From: Paenibacillus ehimensis NBRC 15659
Lineage (GTDB): Bacteria; Bacillota; Bacilli; Paenibacillales; NBRC-103111
Assembly: GCF_004000785.1 (NCBI RefSeq)
Contig: NZ_BILX01000036.1
Coordinates: 1 to 63,770, forward strand
Direction of reading: 5' to 3'
DNA: 63,770 bases
Shown: positions 1 to 7,856 of the stretch, in pieces
Layout: the number at the start of each line of letters is the position of its first letter
Numbering within the stretch: the stretch's first letter is position 1
The notes under the pieces: generated by a model
Told to the model about the DNA's origin: nothing
Seen by the model: only the letters and a program-made list of their open reading frames with translations
The model's database searches: none
Made by a program: the position numbers and the translations under genes

Positions 1-1
1 T

Positions 2-1582
2 CGAGAGAAAATGACCGATCCGTTCGGTTACGTCACGGCTTATGGATACGATAACCGTAACCGGCTGGCAGGCGTAGGACCAAACATCAACGACTGGGAT
101 GCGAAATACGAGTATAAGCATAATGATTTATTGGCAGCAATCGTGCAGCGCAATGGAGTGACCGGGTCTTACACGTATGAAGGATTAAATCTGACCGGAC
201 TCTCCCAACAGAAGCAGGGAGCAACGCTCAATACCTTTGCCTACGGATATGACAACAATCGTAATCAGACAAGCAAGACGGAGAACGGAACGCGGCATGA
301 ATTCAGCTACGACCCACCGAACCGGATCGGCACGTCGAGCCAGTTTGGCGAACAGTATACGTATGATTCCCGCGGCAACCGTCAAACGATGCAGAGCAGC
401 AATAGTCCGAACCTGAGCGGAGCAAGTTACCGGTACGATGAGCGAAACCGGCTCGTTCAAGTGACGACCGATGACGGGAAGAACGTAACGTACCGTTATA
501 ACGGGGATGGACTGTTGTACGAGCGGACGGAGAACGGGCAGACGGTTCGTTATTACTATGACGGAGCGAATATGATCGCCGAAGGGACGGTAGCGAACGG
601 TTCTGCCGCGCTAAAAGCTCGGTACATTCGTGGAAATGGACTGGCAGCGCGCGCAGATGCAAATGGTGCCAAGACGTATTATCTTCATAACGGGCATGGA
701 GATGTTGTGGGGTTAACGGATGGCAGTGGAAATGTCGTGAACCGGTATACGTATGATATATGGGGAAATCCGCTGACGGTAACGGAGCAAGTGCCGCAGC
801 CGTTCCGCTATAGCGGAGAATTCTGGGACAACAGCGCGCACCTTCAATATTTGCGGGCAAGATGGTATGATCCAAGTGTAGGCCGGTTTATGAGTCAGGA
901 TACGTATGAAGGGGATATTAGCAATCCGCTGAGTTTGAATTTGTATACGTATGTGGAGAATAATCCGTTGACAAATGTTGATCCGACGGGGCATTATTGC
1001 GTATCTGCCGATGGCAAAAATGCTCATGAAGGTGACTGTAACACGGCAGGTTCCATAAATTTAGGACATGACGATAAATGGATTGGTCATGCAGTCGTTG
1101 AAAATGGAGAGCTTAAGAGACTCGTTGGTGTCTCAGGTTCCGAAAATTATTATAAAAATAATCATGTGAAGATGACTTTAAACGTCGATAACTTGAGGGA
1201 AAAGGGTACTGTATTCAATGGAGATACAAGTTGCTCCGACTGTGCAAGATTATTACCAGTTTCTGAAGATCCAATAGCTCAAACAATTTTAACGGTAACT
1301 CCAGCGGGTGCCACGACCCGTGCTGCAAAAGCTGTTGAAGAAACCGGGGAATTCGCATTAAAATTAGACTTGCAACTATTTTCTCAAGGAAGAAATATTA
1401 AAATGCTAGATGATAAGTTTTTGAAAAAGAATGGTTTTGACGCCCACCAAATAAAAGAAGAGTTTGTCGGTGGGAAAATTTCTAGATATGATTTATATGT
1501 AGATAAAGTAACTGGAGAAATTCTTATATATTTAAAAGGTGGTAAAGGAGTGCCAATAGAAACCGGAATGCATATAAAATAA
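2..1582 (+). CDS. RHS repeat polymorphic toxin, 3' part
   Basis: This is the C-terminal part of a large RHS/YD-repeat protein. The frame is open to the left edge, so the ATG at 11 is internal. Residues 1-300 carry repeated Y-x-YD-x-x-G strands, and the RHS core follows with YDIWGNPL, YLRARWYDPSVGRFMSQD and NLYTYVENNPLTNVDPTGH. RHS proteins form a shell around a C-terminal toxin that is freed by cleavage near the DPxG motif. After the motif (about nt 990) the sequence turns AT-rich and holds a variable domain of about 195 residues. Its last 75 residues (LDLQLFS onward, with KKNGFDAHQIKEEFVGG and SRYDLYVDKVTGEIL) resemble the polymorphic toxin type 33 group; that assignment is from memory and moderate. 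The gene just downstream is the likely immunity protein. Probably exported to the surface, but the N-terminus is outside the window. Confidence 0.9.
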   Translation, partial: REKMTDPFGYVTAYGYDNRNRLAGVGPNINDWDAKYEYKHNDLLAAIVQRNGVTGSYTYEGLNLTGLSQQKQGATLNTFAYGYDNNRNQTSKTENGTRHEFSYDPPNRIGTSSQFGEQYTYDSRGNRQTMQSSNSPNLSGASYRYDERNRLVQVTTDDGKNVTYRYNGDGLLYERTENGQTVRYYYDGANMIAEGTVANGSAALKARYIRGNGLAARADANGAKTYYLHNGHGDVVGLTDGSGNVVNRYTYDIWGNPLTVTEQVPQPFRYSGEFWDNSAHLQYLRARWYDPSVGRFMSQDTYEGDISNPLSLNLYTYVENNPLTNVDPTGHYCVSADGKNAHEGDCNTAGSINLGHDDKWIGHAVVENGELKRLVGVSGSENYYKNNHVKMTLNVDNLREKGTVFNGDTSCSDCARLLPVSEDPIAQTILTVTPAGATTRAAKAVEETGEFALKLDLQLFSQGRNIKMLDDKFLKKNGFDAHQIKEEFVGGKISRYDLYVDKVTGEILIYLKGGKGVPIETGMHIK

Positions 1583-1596
1583 GTAGGGTGAAAAAA

Positions 1597-1992
1597 ATGA
1601 ACAAAACTAATATTTTGGTTAAATTCATTATAACCGGAGATCATTTCCCAATTGATGAAATAACTGAGAAGTTAAAAGTTCAGCCAAAGGCTTTTTTTCT
1701 AAAGGGCCAGAAAGGAAAATATGTTGAAAGAAAAGAAACTAGTTGGTATATTAGCACTGAGTATGAGGAATCGTTAGACATTAATGACCAACTTAAGAAA
1801 ATCATTGATTTATTAATTAATCAAAGGAACCAATTGGTAGATTTAAAAATTAAGTATCAGCTAGGATATTTATTTAGCATTGTAATTAATATTAAAGAAA
1901 ATCAAGCCCCAGCAGTTTACCTTGAACAAGATGTTATTGAATTTGCTAATTATATAAAAGCAGAATTTGATATAGACCTTTACATTTCTTAA
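1597..1992 (+). CDS. DUF4279-family immunity protein
   Basis: A 131-residue cytoplasmic protein with no signal peptide or membrane segment. Its layout (strand, FPIDEITEKL, KETSWYISTEYEESLDINDQL, then a C-terminal IEFANYIKAEFDIDLYIS) fits the DUF4279 family, which often sits directly behind RHS, WapA and CdiA toxins as the cognate antidote. It starts 14 nt after the toxin stop codon. The AGGG at 1585-1588 is correctly spaced for ATG 1597; an in-frame GTG at 1588 lies inside that ribosome binding site and is less likely. Low GC matches the toxin domain, as expected for a toxin-immunity cassette exchanged as a unit. The immunity role is inferred from position and family. Confidence 0.75.
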   Translation: MNKTNILVKFIITGDHFPIDEITEKLKVQPKAFFLKGQKGKYVERKETSWYISTEYEESLDINDQLKKIIDLLINQRNQLVDLKIKYQLGYLFSIVINIKENQAPAVYLEQDVIEFANYIKAEFDIDLYIS

Positions 1993-2019
1993 AGTTTTAA
2001 CTTTAACCACAATGCGATT

Positions 2020-2031
2020 TGAACTGTAACC
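2020..2031 (+). repeat. IS3 left inverted repeat
   Basis: TGAACTGTAACC, the exact reverse complement of 3488-3499. It begins 28 bp after the DUF4279 stop codon. Confidence 0.85.
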
Positions 2032-2118
2032 CGTAAGATGGACACTTGAAAAAAAGTGACCTCTTACGGGTTTTTGTGCTTTAATCATACTATCGAGAAT
2101 ACATGGGGAAAGAACATC

Positions 2119-3450
2119 ATGAGGAAAATCAGAACAGGATTTACTGAAACAGAGATCAGGCTATTGGAGTCCAATCCGAACGTAAGCCGCGTATCGGGGA
2201 GAAACATCTCGTATGCTCCAGCTTTTAAACTCGCAGCAGTGCAAGCTAACCAGGCAGGAGAGCCACCAATGGAGATTTTTTTGAAAGCAGGATTTAGTAT
2301 CGAACTCGTTGGCCAGAGAACACCTACAGAAAGCCTCTATCGCTGGAGAGAGACCTACGCTAAGTACGGTGAGGCTGGCTTGTTAGAAGAGCGCCGAGGC
2401 CTTGGAAGTACGGGTAGACGATCAAAAACGGAATCATCAGTAGAAGAGAAGCTGCAACAAGCAGAAGCTCGGATTAAACTCCTCGAAGCGGAGAACGAGC
2501 TATTAAAAAAGCTAGAAGCGCTCGAAAGGCGAAAAAGTAAGGAGTTGACGCCTTCCGAGCGCTTTCAGCTCATTCATCAAACGATTCGTAAGCATGATTT
2601 ACGACGTTTAACACGTTACCTCTGTCAGATTGCCGAAGTAAGTACAAGCGGCTATTACCGTTGGTGTAGCGCTGAGGAGTCGCGTCAACTGTTAGAGACA
2701 GCCGATCAATACGACTTTCAGCTTATTAGGGAGCATTTTGAAGCGTTGAACAGGAAAGCAGGCGCATTGGTTATCAAAATGAGGCTGGAGAAATTGAATG
2801 GCATTGTCATGAATCATAAAAAGATTCGTCGTATCATGCGTAAGTTTGGGTTAGTAGCTACGATCCGTCAAACCAATCCCTATCGCAAAATGGCTAAAGC
2901 GACGCAAGAACATCGTACATGTCCTAATCTCTTGGAGCGTCAGTTTGATCAAGGAGAACCAGAGAAGGTCCTCCTTACAGACATCACATACATGCGCTAT
3001 GGTAACGGGCAGTGGGCATATCTTTCTTGTGTGAAAGACGGTGCTACGAAGCAGATTCTGGCACACTATCTATCTTCAACGTTGGAGCTATCCTTAGTTG
3101 AACGGACAATGGCTCGCCTACTCAAACGATTGGATGGAAATATTCATCCAGATGCCATCTTCCATTCCGACCAGGGTGTGCACTATACGCACCCGAAAAC
3201 CCGCCTCCTCATCGCCGAAGCTGGGTTTAAGCAGTCGATGTCTCGTAAAGGGAACTGCTGGGATAATGCGTCCATGGAGACGTTCTTTGGTCATATGAAG
3301 GACGAGCTTGACTACAAGGACTGTAAATCTCTTAAAGAGCTGCGGCTACGGGTCAATGAGTATGTGATCCACTACAATTCAGAACGCTATCAGTGGACAC
3401 TAAAAAAGATGACTCCTGATGAATTCAGAAGTCATCTCCTAGCTGCTTAA
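2119..3450 (+). CDS. IS3-family transposase, OrfA and OrfB in one frame
   Basis: A 443-residue DDE transposase that moves the enclosing element. Residues 1-100 are an OrfA-like helix-turn-helix region (ESLYRWRETYAKYGEAGLL). Residues 110-140 form a leucine-rich coiled coil (KLLEAENELLKKLEALERR). The OrfB part follows with an HTH_21-like segment and an rve/DDE domain: LLTDITYM for the first Asp, IFHSDQGVHYT for the second, and KGNCWDNASMETFFGHMKDE for the Glu. IS3 elements usually make this fusion by a -1 frameshift on A6G. Here an AAAAAAG lies at 2505-2511, at the usual junction, but the frame is already continuous. ATG 2119 has GGGGAA about 10 nt upstream and starts at MRKIRTG; the open frame reaches back to 2056 without a better site. 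It appears intact. Confidence 0.92.
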   Translation: MRKIRTGFTETEIRLLESNPNVSRVSGRNISYAPAFKLAAVQANQAGEPPMEIFLKAGFSIELVGQRTPTESLYRWRETYAKYGEAGLLEERRGLGSTGRRSKTESSVEEKLQQAEARIKLLEAENELLKKLEALERRKSKELTPSERFQLIHQTIRKHDLRRLTRYLCQIAEVSTSGYYRWCSAEESRQLLETADQYDFQLIREHFEALNRKAGALVIKMRLEKLNGIVMNHKKIRRIMRKFGLVATIRQTNPYRKMAKATQEHRTCPNLLERQFDQGEPEKVLLTDITYMRYGNGQWAYLSCVKDGATKQILAHYLSSTLELSLVERTMARLLKRLDGNIHPDAIFHSDQGVHYTHPKTRLLIAEAGFKQSMSRKGNCWDNASMETFFGHMKDELDYKDCKSLKELRLRVNEYVIHYNSERYQWTLKKMTPDEFRSHLLAA

Positions 3451-3487
3451 GGCTTCAATACCGTTTTTCAACACTGTCCATAAATGA

Positions 3488-3499
3488 GGTTACAGTTCA
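3488..3499 (-). repeat. IS3 right inverted repeat
   Basis: GGTTACAGTTCA, the exact reverse complement of the left terminal repeat. The interrupted YD-stub gene resumes at the next base. Confidence 0.85.
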
Positions 3500-4162
3500 C
3501 TGTGCATTGTTCTTATAATTACATACGTTGATTCAATTGCGACGGCAGGCGAAACAAAATATCTTTATGATAGTAAAGGGCAGTTAGCAGAGGCAGCAAG
3601 TTCAGAAGGTACTATTGAGTATCAGTAAGATGAGAAAGGAAACCTTATAAGAAAAAATATAACAAATAACTTGTTAATAAATTCGAGTTTTAAACAAGTC
3701 ACTGGAATTAATGATGTAGCAGAAGCGTGGACCAAGCAACAAGCCCCCAATGCAAATAATGAGTTTGAAATCGTAAGAGCCCCGAAAAATGTACAAAAAA
3801 TATCGGGGAGTGGAATAAAGAATTGGGATTATATCGGTATAGTCCAAGAAACCGCCGTGGTGCCTAATCGTTCTATCAATGTGAATGCTCGGATAAACAT
3901 TGAAAAATTGCAGAACGCGCGAGTTTATTTATATGTAGACTATATGACGGCTGAAGGAAAGTACACGATGGCCCAGCCTGCAACGGCAGAATATAACTAT
4001 CCAACGAATGGTGGATACATAACCATAAGCGGCTCGGGTACAGTGCCAAGTAATGCAGCGTATGCAAAAGTATATGCTATGATTCGATCGCTGGGTGATG
4101 GAGGGAGCGGAACCATCTATGTGGATTCCATGCGATTGTGGTACGGAGAAGAAAAACGCTAA
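3500..4162 (+). pseudogene. Secreted YD-stub protein with CBM-like domain; IS-truncated, nonsense codon
   Basis: One frame reads from the IS edge as LCIVLIITYVDSIATAG, the core and cleavage region of a signal peptide that has lost its start. It continues into a YD stub (ETKYLYDSKGQLAEA...GTIEYQ), a TAA at 3626-3628 where the sister proteins have Tyr, and then DEKGNLIRKN. After the stop the same frame runs on for about 160 residues of beta-rich sequence (LINSSFKQVTG, NWDYIGIVQETAVVPN, ARVYLYVDYMTAEGKY, GTIYVDSMRLWYG). This resembles the galactose-binding-fold CBM modules found in RHS and secreted Bacillales proteins. The open frame from 3671 has no proper start. Two lesions, the IS and the stop, make it a pseudogene. 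It belongs with the genes at 4542, 5525 and 63372. Confidence 0.75.
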
Positions 4163-4541
4163 ATAACAACGAACAGGCAGAGGTTAGTGTAAAATATTGG
4201 CCCAGGAAGCCTTACCGCCAGAAAAATGGAGAATTACCCCAAATATTATATGGCATAGAGAATTTACAAGAGAACAAGCATATGAGGGGCAATTATCACG
4301 CTATACATTATACTCTCAAAGGTTTCGTTAAATCTTTGAAATCTAAATTACGGAATTTTTGAGTACTAGGATTTTAACCTACCTGCTTAGCACGCACTCC
4401 ACATGTGTTGGAAGCGACGAAAGAGAAATACTTACTAAATCCCCTATATACAGACATCATCTGCTAAAGGTATAATTTAGTAGAAAAATTTTTATGAGCC
4501 TGTAGAACTAACTACAGTTTGATGTTTTGGAGGATAATTTC
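4163..4541 (+). other. Intergenic stretch with degenerate coding remnant and promoter
   Basis: There is no convincing intact gene. From 4190 to 4330 one frame reads as a protein-like fragment (CKILAQEALPPEKW, then WHREFTREQAYEGQLSRYT) with no start and stops at both ends, perhaps the tail of a lost gene. A 74-residue open frame in another phase overlaps the pseudogene end and has no ribosome site. A good -10 (TATAAT, 4471-4476) lies 66 bp before the next start; no strong -35 is visible. Confidence 0.4.
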
Positions 4542-5354
4542 ATGTGCATTTCCAATAACGTTAAAAAAATGTTTTACATGATTTGTTTAAGCTTTGCAAT
4601 AATCTCGATTTTCCTTCCTAATAGTGAATCTAATGCCTCTACTGAGGCTTCGGAATATAACTACGATAACTCAGGGAGATTGATATATACCGACACGAAT
4701 AATGGATTGGCCATTATCAATCGCTATGATAATGCAGGCAATCTTATTGTTAAAAAAGTAGTAAAAATCCCAAGTGTCGAAGCGCCAGCGGAAGTGAGTC
4801 TGTCCAACGCTTCATATGACGTGTACGCGTACGGGGTAGCGAAAGGCGCGGCCTCCGTAAGCTTTCCTACGTGGACAGAGGCGAACGGAAACGATGATCT
4901 GGAGAATCCATGGGTTCAGGGGCAGAAAGTAAGCGAAGGGGTATGGAAGGCAACGGTTCCTTTTAGCAAACATAACTATGAAACAGGCCTTTACGATAAC
5001 GACGTATGGGTGGATGGCAAGTTTTTTGGCGGGGCGAAGACGATGGTCAAAGAAACTACGTCCTTACGGGCCCCGGAAAAAGTAGGGTTCAAAGCCGGTT
5101 TTTATGAGGTGGTTCTTGAAGGCGTCAGCGATCAAGTACAGCGAGTAACGTTTCCAACGTGGACGGAAGCGAATGGACAAGACGATATCAAACATGTGGA
5201 AGGCCAAAAACAGGCAAACGGAACTTGGAAAGCGACAATCCCTTTTAGCGAACATAACTACGAGACAGGAATGTATAGCACGCATGCCTATTGTTATGAT
5301 CAGTACGGAAATAGTATAGGAATCTGGGGAGCGAATATTCAGGTGTTACCTTAA
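4542..5354 (+). CDS. Secreted YD-stub protein with two GBS Bsp-like repeats
   Basis: A 270-residue secreted protein. Residues 1-33 are a signal peptide (KKMFYMICLSFAIISIFL, then a NASTEA cleavage zone). Residues 38-72 form one YD stub, EYNYDNSGRLIY then INRYDNAGNLIVKK, like a single RHS repeat. Two GBS Bsp-like repeats follow, at about 83-168 and 178-262. Each has SxASYDVYxYGV, a FPTWTEANGxDD core, a GxWKATVPFSxHNYETGxY motif and a C-terminal strand. These repeats occur in Gram-positive surface proteins and are thought to act in binding, not catalysis; the ligand is unknown. ATG 4542 follows GGAGGA by 7 nt; an upstream TTG at 4527 lies inside that site. No wall anchor is seen. It converges with the ricin-type gene across a shared terminator. 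Confidence 0.85.
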   Translation: MCISNNVKKMFYMICLSFAIISIFLPNSESNASTEASEYNYDNSGRLIYTDTNNGLAIINRYDNAGNLIVKKVVKIPSVEAPAEVSLSNASYDVYAYGVAKGAASVSFPTWTEANGNDDLENPWVQGQKVSEGVWKATVPFSKHNYETGLYDNDVWVDGKFFGGAKTMVKETTSLRAPEKVGFKAGFYEVVLEGVSDQVQRVTFPTWTEANGQDDIKHVEGQKQANGTWKATIPFSEHNYETGMYSTHAYCYDQYGNSIGIWGANIQVLP

Positions 5355-5450
5355 ATCTTCCTTTAATATTTCAGCGCTACGCTAGTTTACAAAAGTAATG
5401 TTTATATCGAGCTTAAGTTGAAATAATATTCAAAAAAATAGACTATGGTA

Positions 5451-5505
5451 ACAATAAGAAGCTCCTGTCTCTAAACACGCAGCGAGAGCTTCTTATTGTT
5501 TATTA
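5451..5505. terminator. Bidirectional terminator between convergent secreted genes
   Basis: A perfect 14-bp inverted repeat, ACAATAAGAAGCTC at 5451-5464 and its complement at 5486-5499. T-rich sequence follows on both strands. It serves the plus gene ending at 5354 and the minus gene ending at 5525. Confidence 0.8.
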
Positions 5506-5524
5506 ATTTTTCGTATGAAAAATC

Positions 5525-6571
5525 TTAATTTATTTTCACTAAGCTCCACTTTTGCGCGGGGCTTCCATTATCGTTCCATATTTGTACGGGTGTTCCATCG
5601 ACAGTGCCGCCCTGTGAAACGTCAAGTGCTTTACCGCTGTTCGCATTAATGAACTTATGGGAACCATCGCCATTATCAATCAGGCGCCATTGCTGCGCTC
5701 CTGCACCATTATCACCCCATATTTGTACTGGTGTTCCGTCCGCGGTACCGCTATTCGATACATCAAGCGCTTTACCGCTGTTTACATTAATGAGTTTATA
5801 TAAGCCGCTTCCGATGTCATAAATGCGCCATCTTTGAGCATATGTACCATTATCATCCCATATTTGAATGCGCGTTCCATCAATAAGGCTACCCCATGTT
5901 ACATCAAGCGCTTTTCCGCTACCCAGGTTAATTATTTTATATTCTGAACCATTGGGTATAGATTTAACCAGTTTCCACTTTTGAGCGTTTGTTCCATTAT
6001 CACTCCAGATTTGTACTGATGTTCCATCGGCAGTACCACCTTGCGAAACATCAAGTGCTTTACCGCTGTTCGAATTAATAAACTTATGGGAACCATCGCC
6101 ATTATCAATCAGACGCCATTGCTGCGCTCCTGTACCATTATCACCCCATATTTGTACTGGTGTTCCGTCCGCGGTACCGCCTTGTGATACATCAAGCGCT
6201 TTACCGCTATTTACATTAATAAGTTTATATGAATTATTTGCTGCATTACATATCAACCATCTCTGAGCATTAGTTCCATTTTCATTCCATATTTGCACAC
6301 GAGTTCCCTGAATAGTCTCGCCCGATGATACATCAAGGGCTTTGTTGCTGCCAACATTTATGAGCTTATATTCTGAAGGCAAACAAATTAAATTAGTCTT
6401 ACTTTCCAAACTCCCATTTCGATCAAATTGATAATTTATATATTTCCCGTTAAAAAAATCAGCTAATACTAGTTTTCCAGAACTAGAATATACGTATTGA
6501 ATTGCAGATGCTGTTTGAGTATGAACAAATAGCAAAACGCACAGAAATATAACTATTGTGATTTTTTTCAT
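5525..6571 (-). CDS. Secreted YD-stub protein with two ricin B-type lectin domains
   Basis: A 348-residue secreted lectin-like protein. Residues 1-23 are a signal peptide ending TASA. Residues 25-60 are a YD stub (YVYSSSGKLVLADF, then YQFDRNGSLESK). The rest is six repeats of about 47 residues, each with INxxSGKALDVS, a GTxVQIW motif and a QxW signature (QRW, QQW, QKW, twice). Three QxW repeats make one ricin B beta-trefoil, so this is two trefoils in tandem. Ricin B domains bind galactose, xylose or other glycans; the target here is unknown. No catalytic domain is present. ATG 6571 has AAGGGG upstream. Two three-repeat blocks are nearly identical at DNA level, so the second trefoil is a recent duplication. 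The N-terminal stub is shared with the genes at 3500, 4542 and 63372. Confidence 0.88.
   Translation of the reverse strand: MKKITIVIFLCVLLFVHTQTASAIQYVYSSSGKLVLADFFNGKYINYQFDRNGSLESKTNLICLPSEYKLINVGSNKALDVSSGETIQGTRVQIWNENGTNAQRWLICNAANNSYKLINVNSGKALDVSQGGTADGTPVQIWGDNGTGAQQWRLIDNGDGSHKFINSNSGKALDVSQGGTADGTSVQIWSDNGTNAQKWKLVKSIPNGSEYKIINLGSGKALDVTWGSLIDGTRIQIWDDNGTYAQRWRIYDIGSGLYKLINVNSGKALDVSNSGTADGTPVQIWGDNGAGAQQWRLIDNGDGSHKFINANSGKALDVSQGGTVDGTPVQIWNDNGSPAQKWSLVKIN
5585..5820 (-). repeat. Intragenic direct repeat, copy 1 (trefoil 2)
   Basis: This segment matches 6014-6249 at an offset of 429 bp, which is 143 codons or three QxW units. By eye long stretches are identical, for example around 5652-5690 and 6081-6119. 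The pair is a substrate for recombination that would add or remove one whole trefoil. Confidence 0.7.
6014..6249 (-). repeat. Intragenic direct repeat, copy 2 (trefoil 1)
   Basis: Partner of 5585-5820. Differences are scattered single bases, often silent, such as CAGGCGCCA versus CAGACGCCA. Confidence 0.7.
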
Positions 6572-6844
6572 AAGACGTACCCCTTATTTATATTTGGTAT
6601 AGCACATTCACTACAAGTTTAAACTAGATAGAGCTTTTCTTCCATATTTTTCAGAATTCTAGTGATTTGTTTCCCACTAGACTTTATTGAGAATTCAATA
6701 TTAATTCCACAATCCCCCATTTTAAAGATTTTGCAAAGACGATCACTTCCTGCAACCTTTCATCCGATGAAACGTTTAAAGACCACGAGCGGACTCCATA
6801 TCTAACGGATCCTGATTGCGAGGAGGATGGGGAGGGCAGCAGCG

Positions 6845-7849
6845 ATGCTTCATGTACTTATTGTGGAGCCTTATACGGGGAAACGTGCGAGAATCAAAAA
6901 AATGGTGCAGGAAATGGGGCATATCGTCGTCGGGGAGGCGCGTGATCGGGGAGAAGCTATAGAATTGATGGAGCAGGGGTGGCCGACGCTTCTCCTGACC
7001 GATCTTATGCTGCCCCGGCTTGAGGGACTGGCCCTGGTGAGACAGGTATACGAACAGCGTATTCCTGTAGTAACGATCGTCCTGAGCGACAATACGCGTT
7101 TTGACTACGTACGGCAGTCCATGCAAGCAGGCGCGATCGATTATTTGCTTAAGCCGGTGAAGGCCGAAGAGCTGAGGCGCGCGCTGCAGCGGGCGGAAGA
7201 GCGGGTGGGGTATTTCCATGCCGCGCATCGCGAGTTCGTTCAGGCGCAGCAATTTTTCGAGAGACTGGATCGTCTCCAGCCGGGCGAGATCATTCAGAAG
7301 CATGCCGAGATGATCCAGAGCATGCAGAGCTTCGAGGAGGGCCAGCAGGGGGAGCGGCTGGGCCTGTTTCGCATGCTTTATGCCAAATGGCATTACGTTC
7401 TCAAGAAACACGGGCTCCATCTCGACGAGCCTATCTCATGGGAGCGCGAAGAGGAGGCTATCGCCTATTTTCAGAGGCTGTGCGAGTTCTGGCTCGCCCA
7501 GTCCGCCTCGGCGGCGGATAACAGCGTGAAGCTGAACGTGAAGCGGGCCTGCGACTATATCCGGGAGAACTACCGGAGCGATCATACGCTGGCCGAGGTC
7601 AGCGGGCGCTTCGGGATGAGCGTCTCTTATTTCAGCGTGCAGATCAAGAAGTACACGGGCTACTCGTTCGTCAATTATTTGAACCGCGTCCGGATCGAGA
7701 AAGCCAAGGAACTGCTGCTGCAGCCGAATCTGAAGATTTACGAAGTGGCCGGAGAAGTGGGGTATGACACGCTGCAGTATTTCAATAAAGTATTCAAGCA
7801 AGCCGTACAGATGACGCCGGGAGAATACCGGAGAAGACTTGGGATTTGA
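6845..7849 (+). CDS. Orphan AraC-family response regulator with atypical receiver
   Basis: A 334-residue DNA-binding response regulator. Residues 1-120 are a receiver domain: phospho-acceptor Asp53 in LLLTDLMLPRLEG, a Ser in TIVLSDN and a Lys in DYLLKPV. The usual acidic pair after beta-1 is changed to Glu8-Pro9 (LIVEPYT), so one metal ligand is missing. Residues 230-334 are an AraC/XylS double helix-turn-helix (VSGRFGMSVSYFSVQIKKYTG and YEVAGEVGYDTLQYFNKVFK). The middle linker is unassigned. GGGGAGGG at 6829-6836 is well placed for ATG 6845; the ATG at 6827 overlaps the ribosome site. No kinase is adjacent. Likely targets are the neighbouring secreted-protein genes, but this is only inferred from position. 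It may signal without normal phosphorylation. Confidence 0.88.
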   Translation: MLHVLIVEPYTGKRARIKKMVQEMGHIVVGEARDRGEAIELMEQGWPTLLLTDLMLPRLEGLALVRQVYEQRIPVVTIVLSDNTRFDYVRQSMQAGAIDYLLKPVKAEELRRALQRAEERVGYFHAAHREFVQAQQFFERLDRLQPGEIIQKHAEMIQSMQSFEEGQQGERLGLFRMLYAKWHYVLKKHGLHLDEPISWEREEEAIAYFQRLCEFWLAQSASAADNSVKLNVKRACDYIRENYRSDHTLAEVSGRFGMSVSYFSVQIKKYTGYSFVNYLNRVRIEKAKELLLQPNLKIYEVAGEVGYDTLQYFNKVFKQAVQMTPGEYRRRLGI

Positions 7850-7856
7850 GGTGGCG

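Larger units (their letters stand above)
2020..3499 (+). mobile_element. IS3-family insertion sequence (about 1480 bp)
   Basis: The element is bounded by inverted repeats: TGAACTGTAACC at 2020-2031 and its exact complement at 3488-3499. Beyond this 12-bp core the ends stay similar, with ATGGACA and TTGAAAAA in both after alignment. It encodes one intact transposase. No 3- or 4-bp target duplication is visible: the left flank ends GATT and the right flank begins CTGT. The right end lies inside the signal-peptide region of the next gene, which it has truncated. Confidence 0.9.

Noticed and set aside
303..875. Long minus-strand open frames across the RHS gene
   Set aside because: They are shadows of the strongly supported RHS reading frame, with no ribosome site and no family pattern.
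4138..4362. A 74-codon frame after the pseudogene
   Set aside because: No ribosome site, it overlaps the pseudogene end, and the sequence is not protein-like.
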